NCBI GenBank assembly: GCA_902526005.1
Contig: CABZIW010000002.1
Location: 124,001 to 188,000 of the forward strand
From: an uncultured Pelagibacteraceae bacterium
GTDB taxonomy: Bacteria; Pseudomonadota; Alphaproteobacteria; Pelagibacterales; AG-422-B15
DNA length: 64,000 bases
Direction: 5' to 3'
Notes under the pieces: model-generated
Database searches by the model: none
Told to the model about the DNA's origin: nothing
Seen by the model: the letters and a program-made list of their open reading frames with translations, nothing else
In this document: one piece after another, positions 8,844-17,678 of the stretch
How positions within the stretch are numbered: the first letter of the stretch is position 1
Layout: the number at the start of each line of letters is the position of its first letter
Translations under genes and position numbers: made by a program

Positions 8844-9974
8844 CTAAACTATATTCCTTTTCTCAAGATTTGAAATTAAATTTTCTTTCCATTGTCTTGT
8901 ACTGCCAATATTTAAAGAAAGTAGTTTTGATCTACGATAAAACAAGTGGCAATCATAATCCCAGGTAAAGCCAACTCCTCCATGAATTTGAATATTCTCT
9001 TTTGCAGCATAATTAAAGGCATCAGAGGCGCTCACTCTTGCGCCAGCTGCCGCAACAGGCAATTCATTGGAGTCAGTGCTCAACGCCCATGCCCCATAGT
9101 ATGCATTTGATCTAGCTAATTCAATTTTAACATACATATCTGCCATTTTATGCTTTAAAGCCTGAAATGAACCAATTTGTCTTCCAAAAGCAAATCTTTC
9201 CATTGAATACTTTTTTGCCTCATCCAGAGAAACCTGCGCTCCTCCAACTTGCTCAAAAGAATACAAAACTGCCGCTCTGTTAAATATATTTTCTGTCATA
9301 TCCCATGCCATACCTTGCTCACCGAGCAATTCGGCTTTTACATTTTCAAATTTAATACTGCAAGCAGGTCGCGTCGGATCAATTGTTTCAAGGCTTGTTT
9401 TGCTTACTCCATCTTGATGTAAATCAACTATGTATAATGAAAGTGAATTTCTATTTCCTTTATTATCGCTGTTGGCAGCAATTATTAGATAATCAGCGGT
9501 CTCTCCATCACTTACAGGTGATTTGTATCCATCAATTTTTTCTGATGAATATTCTGTTTTTACATTTGATGGTTTTGGCGTCCCATTTGTTTCGGATAGG
9601 GCAAACGTGCCTATTTTTTCACCTGATGCAATCAAAGGTAAGAATTTTTTCTTTTGATCTTCAGATCCATAGTTTTTAATAAATTCTGCAAATAAATATA
9701 TTGAGGATGAGAATGGTGTGGGTGCTAGAGATCTTCCCAATTCTTCTGCTATGACACATAGTTCCAACATACCGAGACCAAGTCCACCGTATTCCTCTGG
9801 AATTGCAGTTCCAGTCCAACCCATTTCGGATATTTGTGACCATAGTTCTTTATGATAATGCAGTTGATCGTCATCAAGAATTGTTCTTACTGATTTACGA
9901 TCACACTTGTCGAATAAAAATTTTCTAGCTTGATCACGTAGAAGTTTTTGATCATCTGAAAAATCAAAATTCAT
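8844..9974 (-). CDS. Acyl-CoA dehydrogenase family protein (small-type)
   Basis: 376 residues with an N-terminal helical domain (DDQKLLRDQARKFLFDKC) and EEYGGLGLGMLELCVIAEELGR. The middle domain has FALSETNGTPKPSN instead of the canonical glycine-rich EP-GSD loop. The C-terminus has IQIHGGVGFTWDYDCHLFYRRS. The changed loop is usual for the partner subunit of two-component ACADs. It follows rpoZ by eight bases and is followed by the large-type ACAD after two bases, so all are probably cotranscribed. Confidence 0.9.
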   Translation of the reverse strand: MNFDFSDDQKLLRDQARKFLFDKCDRKSVRTILDDDQLHYHKELWSQISEMGWTGTAIPEEYGGLGLGMLELCVIAEELGRSLAPTPFSSSIYLFAEFIKNYGSEDQKKKFLPLIASGEKIGTFALSETNGTPKPSNVKTEYSSEKIDGYKSPVSDGETADYLIIAANSDNKGNRNSLSLYIVDLHQDGVSKTSLETIDPTRPACSIKFENVKAELLGEQGMAWDMTENIFNRAAVLYSFEQVGGAQVSLDEAKKYSMERFAFGRQIGSFQALKHKMADMYVKIELARSNAYYGAWALSTDSNELPVAAAGARVSASDAFNYAAKENIQIHGGVGFTWDYDCHLFYRRSKLLSLNIGSTRQWKENLISNLEKRNIV

Positions 9975-9982
9975 GATAGCTA

Positions 9983-10639
9983 CTAATCTTTTGTATCGTT
10001 TTCTTCTTGAGCTACTGTCTCAGTTTCAGGAGCTATATCGATACTTTCTGAAACCTCTTCTGCTTCAATGCTGTTCACTTCAGTTTCCTCAACCTCAGAT
10101 ACATTCATGGTTTCACTTGGTGATGTAGGCTCTTCTGTTGACACAGAACTTTCTACATCATTCATTATATCAATTTCAGAATTTTCTTGTTCAATTTTTT
10201 CAAGTTCGTCATCGCTTGGAACTATTTCATCAGAGGATGGTTGTGGTTGAATAACTTCTTCAATTGGCTTTGCTCTAGACTCTACTCTTGGTGAACGAGC
10301 AGTAAATTTTCTCGTAGCCGATTTTTCCATTTCTGACTTTGATAAACCACCTTGATACATTTGTCTGAAAGTATCATTATCAACTTCTTCTAGCTCTTCC
10401 TCTTCTTCATAATCAGGTATTTGTCTAAGCTTCGAAACAATACTTTCCTTTAATTCTTCAGCAGTTATTTTTGACTCTCCAATTTCTCGAAGAGCAATAA
10501 CAGGTTTTTTATCATTTTCAGGATCAACAGCTGGAGTAGCTCCTCTACCTAATTGAACAGCTCTTTCTTTAGCTAATATGACTAAGTCGTATTGGTTATT
10601 CACCAACTTTATACAATCTTCAACAGTAATTCGTGCCAT
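9983..10639 (-). CDS. rpoZ: RNA polymerase omega subunit with a long acidic C-terminal extension
   Basis: Residues 1 to about 75 match bacterial omega (MARITVEDCIKLV..., LAKERAVQLGRGA, KKPVIALREI), the small subunit that helps assemble RNA polymerase around beta-prime. Alphaproteobacterial omegas are commonly 90-130 residues; this one has 218. The extra part is strongly acidic and rich in Glu, Ser, Thr and Val, with a short basic patch (KSATRKFTARSPRVESRAK) near 110, and looks disordered. No spoT follows; the next genes are acyl-CoA dehydrogenases. The frame is uninterrupted to its stop, so the tail seems real rather than a frameshift product. Confidence 0.92.
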   Translation of the reverse strand: MARITVEDCIKLVNNQYDLVILAKERAVQLGRGATPAVDPENDKKPVIALREIGESKITAEELKESIVSKLRQIPDYEEEEELEEVDNDTFRQMYQGGLSKSEMEKSATRKFTARSPRVESRAKPIEEVIQPQPSSDEIVPSDDELEKIEQENSEIDIMNDVESSVSTEEPTSPSETMNVSEVEETEVNSIEAEEVSESIDIAPETETVAQEENDTKD

Positions 10640-10716
10640 AAGAATATTTAGAATTGATGTTGCTTTTTATTGAAATATATAAATAAATCAAGCTGAAAGT
10701 TTAATTTATTAAGCAA

Positions 10717-10932
10717 ATGGCCCAATTTAAAGAAAACACTGAATATATCGGTAGTCCATGTGTAAAAATTTGTAAGTATAAAAAAGACTTCATGGATGGG
10801 AATGTTTGCATTGGTTGTTTTAGAGAACAGTTTGAAATAACTAATTGGGTAAAAATGAGTAACTCTGAAAAGCAGTTAGTAATAGAAGATACTAAAGAAA
10901 GAAAAAAAGAATTTTTAAAAAATCATGTTTGA
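10717..10932 (+). CDS. DUF1289 family protein
   Basis: 71 residues. The pattern SPCVKICKYKKDFMDGNVCIGCFRE has the four conserved cysteines (C-x3-C...C-x2-C) of DUF1289, a small proteobacterial family of unknown function, possibly metal-binding. It is divergent from rpoZ with about 77 bases between. Its last eight bases overlap the start of the DUF4396 gene, implying translational coupling. The function cannot be stated from sequence. Confidence 0.88.
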   Translation: MAQFKENTEYIGSPCVKICKYKKDFMDGNVCIGCFREQFEITNWVKMSNSEKQLVIEDTKERKKEFLKNHV

Positions 10933-11350
10933 TATTAGTTGGACGTGTAAACATACTTGGCAGAAAGCAAGCTACAACACAATGTGGTGTTTGATTGGCT
11001 GCAGTATCGGTGACTTTGGAACAATTTATTATTTTCAGATCATTGATCACTCTTTATCTATATATTTGGTGATGTTGCTCGCAATAATAAATGGTTTGAT
11101 TACAAGCATTATATTAGAAACAATAATTCTAATGAAAACATTTGTTTTTGCTGATGCAATTAGTATTGCATTTAAAATGAGTTTCATCAGCATGGTCAGC
11201 ATGGAAATAGCTATGAATGCCACAGACTTAATATTTGCTGACGGAGTTCTTACTATTACAATAATTCCTTTTATGCTGCTTGCGGGTTTTATTACCCCGC
11301 TTCCATATAATTATTACAGACTCAAAAAATATAACGAGTCATGTCATTAA
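10925..11350 (+). CDS. DUF4396 membrane protein
   Basis: 141 residues with four hydrophobic spans. The segments NTMWCLIGCSIGDFGTIYYF near residue 20 and SMEIAMNATD near 97 are the conserved landmarks of DUF4396, an integral membrane family without a proven function. It overlaps the DUF1289 gene by eight bases and is followed four bases later by an alpha/beta hydrolase, so the three form a compact operon. Family assignment is firm; role unknown. Confidence 0.85.
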   Translation: MFDISWTCKHTWQKASYNTMWCLIGCSIGDFGTIYYFQIIDHSLSIYLVMLLAIINGLITSIILETIILMKTFVFADAISIAFKMSFISMVSMEIAMNATDLIFADGVLTITIIPFMLLAGFITPLPYNYYRLKKYNESCH

Positions 11351-11354
11351 AATA

Positions 11355-12218
11355 ATGATTAAAGAAAATGTCAAAATTGACACTGGTAATATCGTAACGT
11401 ACAGAAGATCAAAAAAAACAAATGATATACTGTATTTTTCTCATGCTAACGGTTTCTGTGGGCAGGCGTATACAGATCTCTTAAATAAAATTGATAATTC
11501 ATACGAAGTTATTACGTATGATATGCGTGGTCATGGCGAAACCGATTTAATTGCAGACTCTAGTAAACTAAAATCATGGTATACATTCAGAGATGATTTA
11601 GAGCAATTAGTTGAAAAACATAGTGAGCCAGTAACTTTGTCGGGGCATTCAATGGGAGGTACTGCAAGTTTGCTTCTAGCCCTCTCAAAACCTAAATTAG
11701 TAAAGAAACTTATCCTCATAGATCCGGTCATATTGCCATTAAGTTATATCATTTCATACAAACTTTTACAGATTGTTAACCTTGCTCATTTAGCAAGTCC
11801 TCTTTCAAAGAATGCTTTGATTAGACGAAATTTGTGGAATAGCGAAGATGAAGCTCATAAATATTTTTCTAGTAAGCCTCTTTTTAAAAATATCAGTGAA
11901 AAGATAATTAAAGACTATGTCCAATATGGACTAAAAAAAATTGACCAAAATAAATATGTTTTAAAATGCGATCCACGCTGGGAGTCAGCTTGCTTTAAGC
12001 TTACCTCGCACGAGGTTTGGTTTGATTTAAAGAAAATTAATATTCCAATTAAGATTATACTCACACCTAACAGTGTTGTCTGTAATGTGACAAGTCAAAA
12101 TAGAATTAAAAAATTAAATCCTCAAACTGAGATTTGTTTTATTGATGAAACATCGCATATGCTTCCACTCGAAAAAACTGAGGATGTTGCAAGTGAAATT
12201 AATAATTTTCTCGCCTAA
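11355..12218 (+). CDS. Alpha/beta hydrolase
   Basis: I start it at the ATG at 11355, four bases after the preceding stop, rather than the track's 11280 start, which would overlap DUF4396 by 71 bases and add a non-family leader. The resulting 287 residues show an oxyanion region (YFSHANGFCG), the nucleophile elbow LSGHSMGGTA near residue 100 and a late His (ETSHMLPLE), so the Ser-Asp-His triad looks complete. There is no signal peptide, so it should be cytoplasmic. Substrate unknown. Confidence 0.88.
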   Translation: MIKENVKIDTGNIVTYRRSKKTNDILYFSHANGFCGQAYTDLLNKIDNSYEVITYDMRGHGETDLIADSSKLKSWYTFRDDLEQLVEKHSEPVTLSGHSMGGTASLLLALSKPKLVKKLILIDPVILPLSYIISYKLLQIVNLAHLASPLSKNALIRRNLWNSEDEAHKYFSSKPLFKNISEKIIKDYVQYGLKKIDQNKYVLKCDPRWESACFKLTSHEVWFDLKKINIPIKIILTPNSVVCNVTSQNRIKKLNPQTEICFIDETSHMLPLEKTEDVASEINNFLA

Positions 12219-12260
12219 CTAAATCTGTTCTTAACAAAACAAATAAGGTATGTTTAGCAA

Positions 12261-13343
12261 ATGGAAAATTTTGTAAATTTAGTGCTATCTGTATGGAACC
12301 AAGGGGTTTTTGGTATCGATCTAAACAATATTTTAGTTGCAATAGTAATACTCTTAATTTTTATAATTTTAAGATCAGTTTTTTCAAAAATTGTGATTGG
12401 TAGATTAAAAGTTCTTGTAAAAAAATCTAAGACTAAGATAGATGATGCGATGCTTGAGGCTTTTGATGGCCCTCTCAGATTTTTTCCTGTAGTGATCGGT
12501 GTTTACATTAGCACTCAGTATTTAAATTTAAATACAACTCTTGAACTGTTTGCTGCAAATTTAAATCGTTCACTCATAACAATTCAAATATTTTGGTTTT
12601 TATACAAAATTATTGATCCGATTTCATCATTTGTTCACAAATTGGGAGAATTGCTAACAAATGATCTTATAGATTGGGGAGTAAGAATTTTAAAATTCTT
12701 CATATTTGTTATTGGGGCAGCTGCGGTTTTAGAAATATGGGGAATCAAGGTTGGACCAATTCTTGCTGGACTGGGACTTCTCAGTGTGGCTGTGGCTTTG
12801 GGTGCCCAAGATTTATTTAAAAATCTGATATCAGGAATTTTAATTTTATTAGAGAAACGATTTCAAAATGGAGATTGGATTAAAGTTGAAAACATTGTTG
12901 AAGGGGTAGTAGAAAAAATAGGTTTTCGATCAACATTAGTTAGAAGATTTGATTCTTCACCTGTTATGGTTCCAAATTTTAATTTTGCAGAAAATGCTGT
13001 CACAAATTTTAGCAATATGAAAAGTAGGCGTATATATTGGAATATTGGCTTAGAATATAGGACTACACGTGACCAGTTAAGAAAAATTAGAGACGAGATA
13101 GATGACTACATCACAAGCGATGGTAATTTTGTTAAATCTTCCGAACAGCCATTGTTTGTAAGAATTGAAAAATTTTCAGATAGCTCAATTGATTTGTTAA
13201 TTTACTGTTTTGCAACAACTACAAATTGGGGTGAGTGGTTAGAGATCAAAGAAAAATTAGCTTTAGAAATAAAAGAAATTGTCGAGAAAAATGGCGCTGG
13301 CTTTGCTTTTCCTTCTCAATCAATTTATATCGAAAAAAATTAA
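12261..13343 (+). CDS. MscS-family mechanosensitive ion channel
   Basis: 360 residues. Several N-terminal membrane spans lead to the pore helix region GPILAGLGLLSVAVALGAQDL near residue 170, the Gly/Ala-rich TM3 typical of MscS, then the soluble beta domain (GDWIKVENIVEGVVEKIGFRST). Such channels open on membrane tension and release solutes during osmotic downshock. It has one more membrane region than minimal E. coli MscS. Its stop overlaps the convergent gshA stop by four bases. Confidence 0.92.
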   Translation: MENFVNLVLSVWNQGVFGIDLNNILVAIVILLIFIILRSVFSKIVIGRLKVLVKKSKTKIDDAMLEAFDGPLRFFPVVIGVYISTQYLNLNTTLELFAANLNRSLITIQIFWFLYKIIDPISSFVHKLGELLTNDLIDWGVRILKFFIFVIGAAAVLEIWGIKVGPILAGLGLLSVAVALGAQDLFKNLISGILILLEKRFQNGDWIKVENIVEGVVEKIGFRSTLVRRFDSSPVMVPNFNFAENAVTNFSNMKSRRIYWNIGLEYRTTRDQLRKIRDEIDDYITSDGNFVKSSEQPLFVRIEKFSDSSIDLLIYCFATTTNWGEWLEIKEKLALEIKEIVEKNGAGFAFPSQSIYIEKN

Positions 13344-14674
13344 AAAGACTCGCCCTCAAAGAGTTTCTGGATATTCAATTCATTATTTTGAAAATACAGT
13401 TTTTTAGCTTTTTCTGATGCAGTTTCTTTTTTGTCGATCACTTCAAACAAATAATCTAAGTGTACGGTTTCATCATCTCCGTATAAATTTTTCTTACTCC
13501 GTTTTTTGAGTCCCTCAAATGAGATGTTTATAAGTTTCTCTGCTAATTGCCAGCCTGTTTTATTTTTGTAAAAAGAATTAAGCCCGTTTGATAGGACATC
13601 ACTTCTAAATTTAATTAAATCATCATATTCAAATTCACTAATCAATTTGATAGTTTCTTCTAATGCTTCTTCTTGATATAAAATGCCTGACCAAAAAGCT
13701 GGTAAAGCGCAGAGTGTGTCGTAACTTCCTGCATCAGCACCTCTCATTTCAATAAAAGTTTTTAACCTCACCTCAGTAAAGATGGTCGAGATATGATTAA
13801 TCCAATCTTCAATTAAAATATCATCAGGCGCAAATTGGTTATTTTTTCCATCTAACAGGTCTTGGAATGTATATTTAGTACAATTATGATAATTATTATC
13901 TCTGATAATTGCGTATACGGGAACTTGTAAGGCATAATCAATGTATTCCTCAAAGCTCAAAGTTTTTTCAGTCAAAAACTTCGGAATACCAGTTCTCTCT
14001 GTATCAGTTTTTGTCCAAACATAACCTCTATAAGTTTCATAGCCTGAAAGCTTTGAATTTTTGAATGGGGAGTTTGAAAATAAACCTGTCACTATTGGCT
14101 GAATGAATGCTGATACATTAATTTTTCTTTGCATATCACTTTCTGAAATATAGTCGAAATTTGCTTGAACTGTTGCTGACTGATACATCATTTCTAGACC
14201 TAAACCAGAAAGCGATTTCATATAAGGAGTCATAATCTCTGAATATCTTTTCTTTGGAACCATTGGTACATCTTTTAGCTCACCAATTGGAAAGAAGCCG
14301 AGTCCTAAAAAGCCAATATTATACTTTTCTTCTAATTTTTTTGTAAATTCGAGGTGATTATTTATTTCCTTACAAGTTTCGTGGATCGTTTTAAGAGGCG
14401 CTCCAGATAATTCAAATTGACCGCCAGGTTCAAGTGTTATACTTGCCCTATCTTTATTGAGCGCAATAATATTTTCATTCTCTTTTATTGGTGTCCAGCC
14501 ATCCTTTATAAAGTCGTCAAAAATTGAGTTAATACTTACATCGCCGCTATAGGGAACTAAACTAAGATCACTTTTGTGATAAATAAACTTCTCATGTTCG
14601 GTACCTATTTTAATTTCAGATGTATTCTTAATACCGTTTTCAAAATATTTTATTAGATCACTTTTTTTAAGCAT
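13340..14674 (-). CDS. gshA: Glutamate-cysteine ligase (plant/alphaproteobacterial class)
   Basis: 444 residues, normal for the class shared by plants and alphaproteobacteria. It catalyses the ATP-dependent joining of glutamate and cysteine, the first step of glutathione synthesis. Landmarks are IGTEHEKF near residue 23, ASITLEPGGQFELSGAPL near 75, and TFIEMRGADAG near 308. Its start overlaps the end of rsmE by eight bases, so the two share an operon, as in many alphaproteobacteria. No gshB is in the window. Confidence 0.95.
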   Translation of the reverse strand: MLKKSDLIKYFENGIKNTSEIKIGTEHEKFIYHKSDLSLVPYSGDVSINSIFDDFIKDGWTPIKENENIIALNKDRASITLEPGGQFELSGAPLKTIHETCKEINNHLEFTKKLEEKYNIGFLGLGFFPIGELKDVPMVPKKRYSEIMTPYMKSLSGLGLEMMYQSATVQANFDYISESDMQRKINVSAFIQPIVTGLFSNSPFKNSKLSGYETYRGYVWTKTDTERTGIPKFLTEKTLSFEEYIDYALQVPVYAIIRDNNYHNCTKYTFQDLLDGKNNQFAPDDILIEDWINHISTIFTEVRLKTFIEMRGADAGSYDTLCALPAFWSGILYQEEALEETIKLISEFEYDDLIKFRSDVLSNGLNSFYKNKTGWQLAEKLINISFEGLKKRSKKNLYGDDETVHLDYLFEVIDKKETASEKAKKLYFQNNELNIQKLFEGESF

Positions 14675-15386
14675 TATAAATTTTGTCCATAATAATTGAA
14701 GTCGCAGTAATTGCAGCAGTTTCTGATTTTAAAATATTTGGCCCAAGTGTAATGCCTATAGATTTTTTCTTTGATTTTAAACGTTCATACTCTTTACCTG
14801 AAAAATCTCCTTCAGGTCCTATGATTATACCAATTGCTTCATTTTTGGTCAGTTTTCTATTCTTTATTTTTTCTCCATTATTATCTAACGAGCAATATAA
14901 ATAACTTGCTAAAGAGTTATCATTAATCATTGTGGTAAATGATATGGGTTTATTAATTTCTGGTATCTTATTTCGATTAGACTGCTCACACGCTTCAACA
15001 GCAATAAGTCTCAGTCTCTCAAAATTCACATTCTTCATATTAGTTCTTTCCATAATTACTGGTTGAAAAATTGAAATTCCAATTTCTGAACACTTTTGTA
15101 TCATGATTTCTAGAGGTGTACGTTTTATAGGGGAAAAAAATAGAGTTATATTATGATCTTCACTTTCGATTTTTTTTTGATCAATTATTTCTAATTTACA
15201 TGTATTTTTTGTAATATTAATAACTTTTGTTAAACAAAGAAACTCATGATTGAAAACTGTAACATAGTCACTTTTTTTTGTTCTCAAAACACTCTTTAAA
15301 TAGTGTATCTGGTTAGCATCAAGAATAATTTGATCGTTTGAATTTATTTTTTTATCTACAAAAATTCTGTTTTTAATTTTTTTCAT
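14667..15386 (-). CDS. rsmE: 16S rRNA (uracil-1498-N3)-methyltransferase
   Basis: The track's 284-residue version begins inside the divergent ubiA; I use the ATG at 15386 (MKKIKNRIFVDKK), giving 239 residues, the usual RsmE length. The fold is a SPOUT trefoil-knot methyltransferase: IIGPEGDFSGKEYERL and the knot segment ITLGPNILKSETAAI lie in the C-terminal third, with a PUA-like N-terminal domain. It methylates U1498 of 16S rRNA from S-adenosylmethionine. It overlaps gshA by eight bases. Confidence 0.93.
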   Translation of the reverse strand: MKKIKNRIFVDKKINSNDQIILDANQIHYLKSVLRTKKSDYVTVFNHEFLCLTKVINITKNTCKLEIIDQKKIESEDHNITLFFSPIKRTPLEIMIQKCSEIGISIFQPVIMERTNMKNVNFERLRLIAVEACEQSNRNKIPEINKPISFTTMINDNSLASYLYCSLDNNGEKIKNRKLTKNEAIGIIIGPEGDFSGKEYERLKSKKKSIGITLGPNILKSETAAITATSIIMDKIYNA

Positions 15387-15427
15387 ATATATATTGGTTA
15401 TAACATTATTTATTTTATAAAGATAAG

Positions 15428-16279
15428 TTGAAAAAATATTCACAATTATTGCGTCTAGAGCAGCCCGTTGGTTTTTTTCTGCTAATGTTGCCGTGTTTTT
15501 GGGGTGTGCTCGCTGCCTCAAATTCCTACCAACACTTATGGAGCAATAGTTACTTATTTCTTATTTTTGCAATCGGATCAATTGTCATGAGATCGGCTGG
15601 ATGTATCATAAATGATTTTTTTGATAAAAATCTAGACAAACATGTATCAAGAACATCTCAAAGACCACTTGCTAGTGGTGCAATTTCTTCTTTTGAAGCC
15701 TTCATAATTTTTTCAATACTTAATTTGATTGGTCTGGCTATATTACTATCTCTCAATTTGCTCGCCATTATTATTGGTTTAATTTCTTTTGTGTTATTTA
15801 TTTTTTATCCTTTAATGAAAAGAATAACTTATTGGCCTCAACTTTTTTTAGGTATAACTTTTAATATTGGCTGTTTGATAGGATATGCTGCAATTGAAAA
15901 TCAATTAAGTTTTCAAATTATAATTTTATATCTCTCTGGTATTTTTTGGACTTTAGGCTATGACACAATATATGCTCACCAGGATCGTGAGGATGACTTA
16001 AATATTGGAATAAAATCGACTGCAATTTTATTTGGAAATAATACGAAACAATGGATCATTATTTTCTATGGCTTGATGGTATTATGCTTGATATTATTTG
16101 GTTTATTGCATGATCAAAATATTTACTATTTTATTCTATTGATATTCGTTAGTGCCCATTTGTTTTCCCAGATAAAGAGACTAGATATAGAAAATAAAGA
16201 CAAATGTTTAAGTATTTTTAAAAGTAACCAATACTTAGGTTTGATGGTTGCCCTGACTTTATTTATAGGTATTTTATAA
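15428..16279 (+). CDS. ubiA: 4-hydroxybenzoate polyprenyltransferase
   Basis: 283 residues with about eight membrane spans. The two aspartate-rich prenyl-diphosphate motifs are present: INDFFDKNLD near residue 62 and YDTIYAHQDREDD near 180. It joins the polyprenyl tail to 4-hydroxybenzoate in ubiquinone synthesis at the inner membrane. The start is TTG; the next in-frame ATG would cut the conserved RLEQPVGFFLLMLP segment, so TTG is preferred despite a weak ribosome site. pmbA follows after two bases. Confidence 0.93.
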   Translation: MKKYSQLLRLEQPVGFFLLMLPCFWGVLAASNSYQHLWSNSYLFLIFAIGSIVMRSAGCIINDFFDKNLDKHVSRTSQRPLASGAISSFEAFIIFSILNLIGLAILLSLNLLAIIIGLISFVLFIFYPLMKRITYWPQLFLGITFNIGCLIGYAAIENQLSFQIIILYLSGIFWTLGYDTIYAHQDREDDLNIGIKSTAILFGNNTKQWIIIFYGLMVLCLILFGLLHDQNIYYFILLIFVSAHLFSQIKRLDIENKDKCLSIFKSNQYLGLMVALTLFIGIL

Positions 16280-16281
16280 TA

Positions 16282-17613
16282 ATGAACTTTGAAGAAACTG
16301 CTCAAAATATAATAGATTTAACTCTCAAAGCAGGCGCATCAGATTGTGACGTTGTTCTTGCTAAATCCTATGGTAAGTCAATAAGTTGTAGATTTCAAAA
16401 AATAGAAGACTTAGATGAGTCTAATGAAAAAACAATAGGCATTAGAGCATTAGTTGATCAACGCCAAGCATTTGTTTCATCGTCAGATATTGAATCTGAC
16501 AATATTGATAAACTTGTTTCAAAATGTGTTGAAATGGCAAAATTGGCTCCAATTGATGACACTGCTGTACTTGGAGACAGCTCGATGTTTGAACACGATG
16601 CAATTGATTTAGATTTATTTGAGAAAGACGAAGTAGATACTGAAAAACTTATTGATGCTGTAAAAGAATGTGAAGATGCAGCTTTGTCGGTAAAAGGTAT
16701 TACAAATTCAGAGGGAGCTGGGGCTTCTACTTCCAAGGGAGAGTTTTATCTTGCTACAAGTAATGGCTTTCAAGGTGGATATCAATCATCAAGCAGTTCG
16801 GTATCTTGTTCGGTTCTCGCTGGACAGGGTCAGGACATGGAAAGAGATTACGAATATGCTGTGAAAAGACACTCAACTGATTTACCAAGTGCAAAGGGAA
16901 TTGGATTATCTGCTGCAAAAAAAACCCTAAAAAGGCTTAATCCCAAAAAAATCAGTTCAACAAAATTGCCTGTTGTTTTTGATAAACGAATAAGTAATGA
17001 CTTATTGGGCTATCTAGCAAGTTCAATATCGGGCACTTCAATAGCTAGAGGTACAAGTTTTCTTAAAGATAGTTTAGGAAAACAAATATTTAATAAAGAC
17101 GTAACAATTATAGATGATCCAGCGATTAATAGAGGACTTGGATCAAAACCATTTGATGGTGAGGGTATTAAAGTTAAGAAAAGAGAGTTAGTTACAAACG
17201 GCAAACTCAATACTTGGATCTTAAATACATCAACTGCAAAAAAATTAGGATTAAAAACTACAGGAAACGCATCAAGATCAGTTAGTTCTCCACCAGGTGT
17301 ATCTACCTCTAATTTATACATGACAAACGGATTAAAAAGTTACGATGATATTTTATCCTCTATAAGTTATGGTTTTTATGCGACTGAATTAATTGGTATG
17401 GGAGTTAATTTAGTCACTGGCGATTACAGCATGGGGGCGAGCGGCATGCTTATTGAAAAAGGTGAAATTACGCATGCAGTAAGCGAAGTAACGATTGCTT
17501 CAAATCTAAAAGAAATATTTATGAATTTATCAGCAGCAAATGATTTAGAATTCAAATACCGTACCAATGCCCCAACAGTGCTCATCGAGAGCATGACTTT
17601 AGCTGGAAAATAA
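16282..17613 (+). CDS. pmbA: PmbA/TldE-family protease subunit
   Basis: 443 residues, the normal size for TldD/PmbA proteins. The N-terminal segment MNFEETAQNIIDLTLKAGAS and the C-terminal stretch ELIGMGVNLVTGDYSMGASG are characteristic. TldD and PmbA (TldE) form a heterodimeric metalloprotease acting on unfolded or modified peptides; PmbA lacks the zinc site that TldD carries, and I see no HExxxH here. tldD is not in the window. It lies directly after ubiA. Confidence 0.93.
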   Translation: MNFEETAQNIIDLTLKAGASDCDVVLAKSYGKSISCRFQKIEDLDESNEKTIGIRALVDQRQAFVSSSDIESDNIDKLVSKCVEMAKLAPIDDTAVLGDSSMFEHDAIDLDLFEKDEVDTEKLIDAVKECEDAALSVKGITNSEGAGASTSKGEFYLATSNGFQGGYQSSSSSVSCSVLAGQGQDMERDYEYAVKRHSTDLPSAKGIGLSAAKKTLKRLNPKKISSTKLPVVFDKRISNDLLGYLASSISGTSIARGTSFLKDSLGKQIFNKDVTIIDDPAINRGLGSKPFDGEGIKVKKRELVTNGKLNTWILNTSTAKKLGLKTTGNASRSVSSPPGVSTSNLYMTNGLKSYDDILSSISYGFYATELIGMGVNLVTGDYSMGASGMLIEKGEITHAVSEVTIASNLKEIFMNLSAANDLEFKYRTNAPTVLIESMTLAGK

Positions 17614-17678
17614 GAGTTTTAGCCATTTATCAATATTTAGATTTAAATTTTTGATAATAGTATTATGAATACCTCTTC

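Noticed and set aside
15387-15521. N-terminal extension of rsmE in the ORF track
   Set aside because: It runs antisense into ubiA and has no family resemblance; the ATG at 15386 gives the normal RsmE N-terminus.
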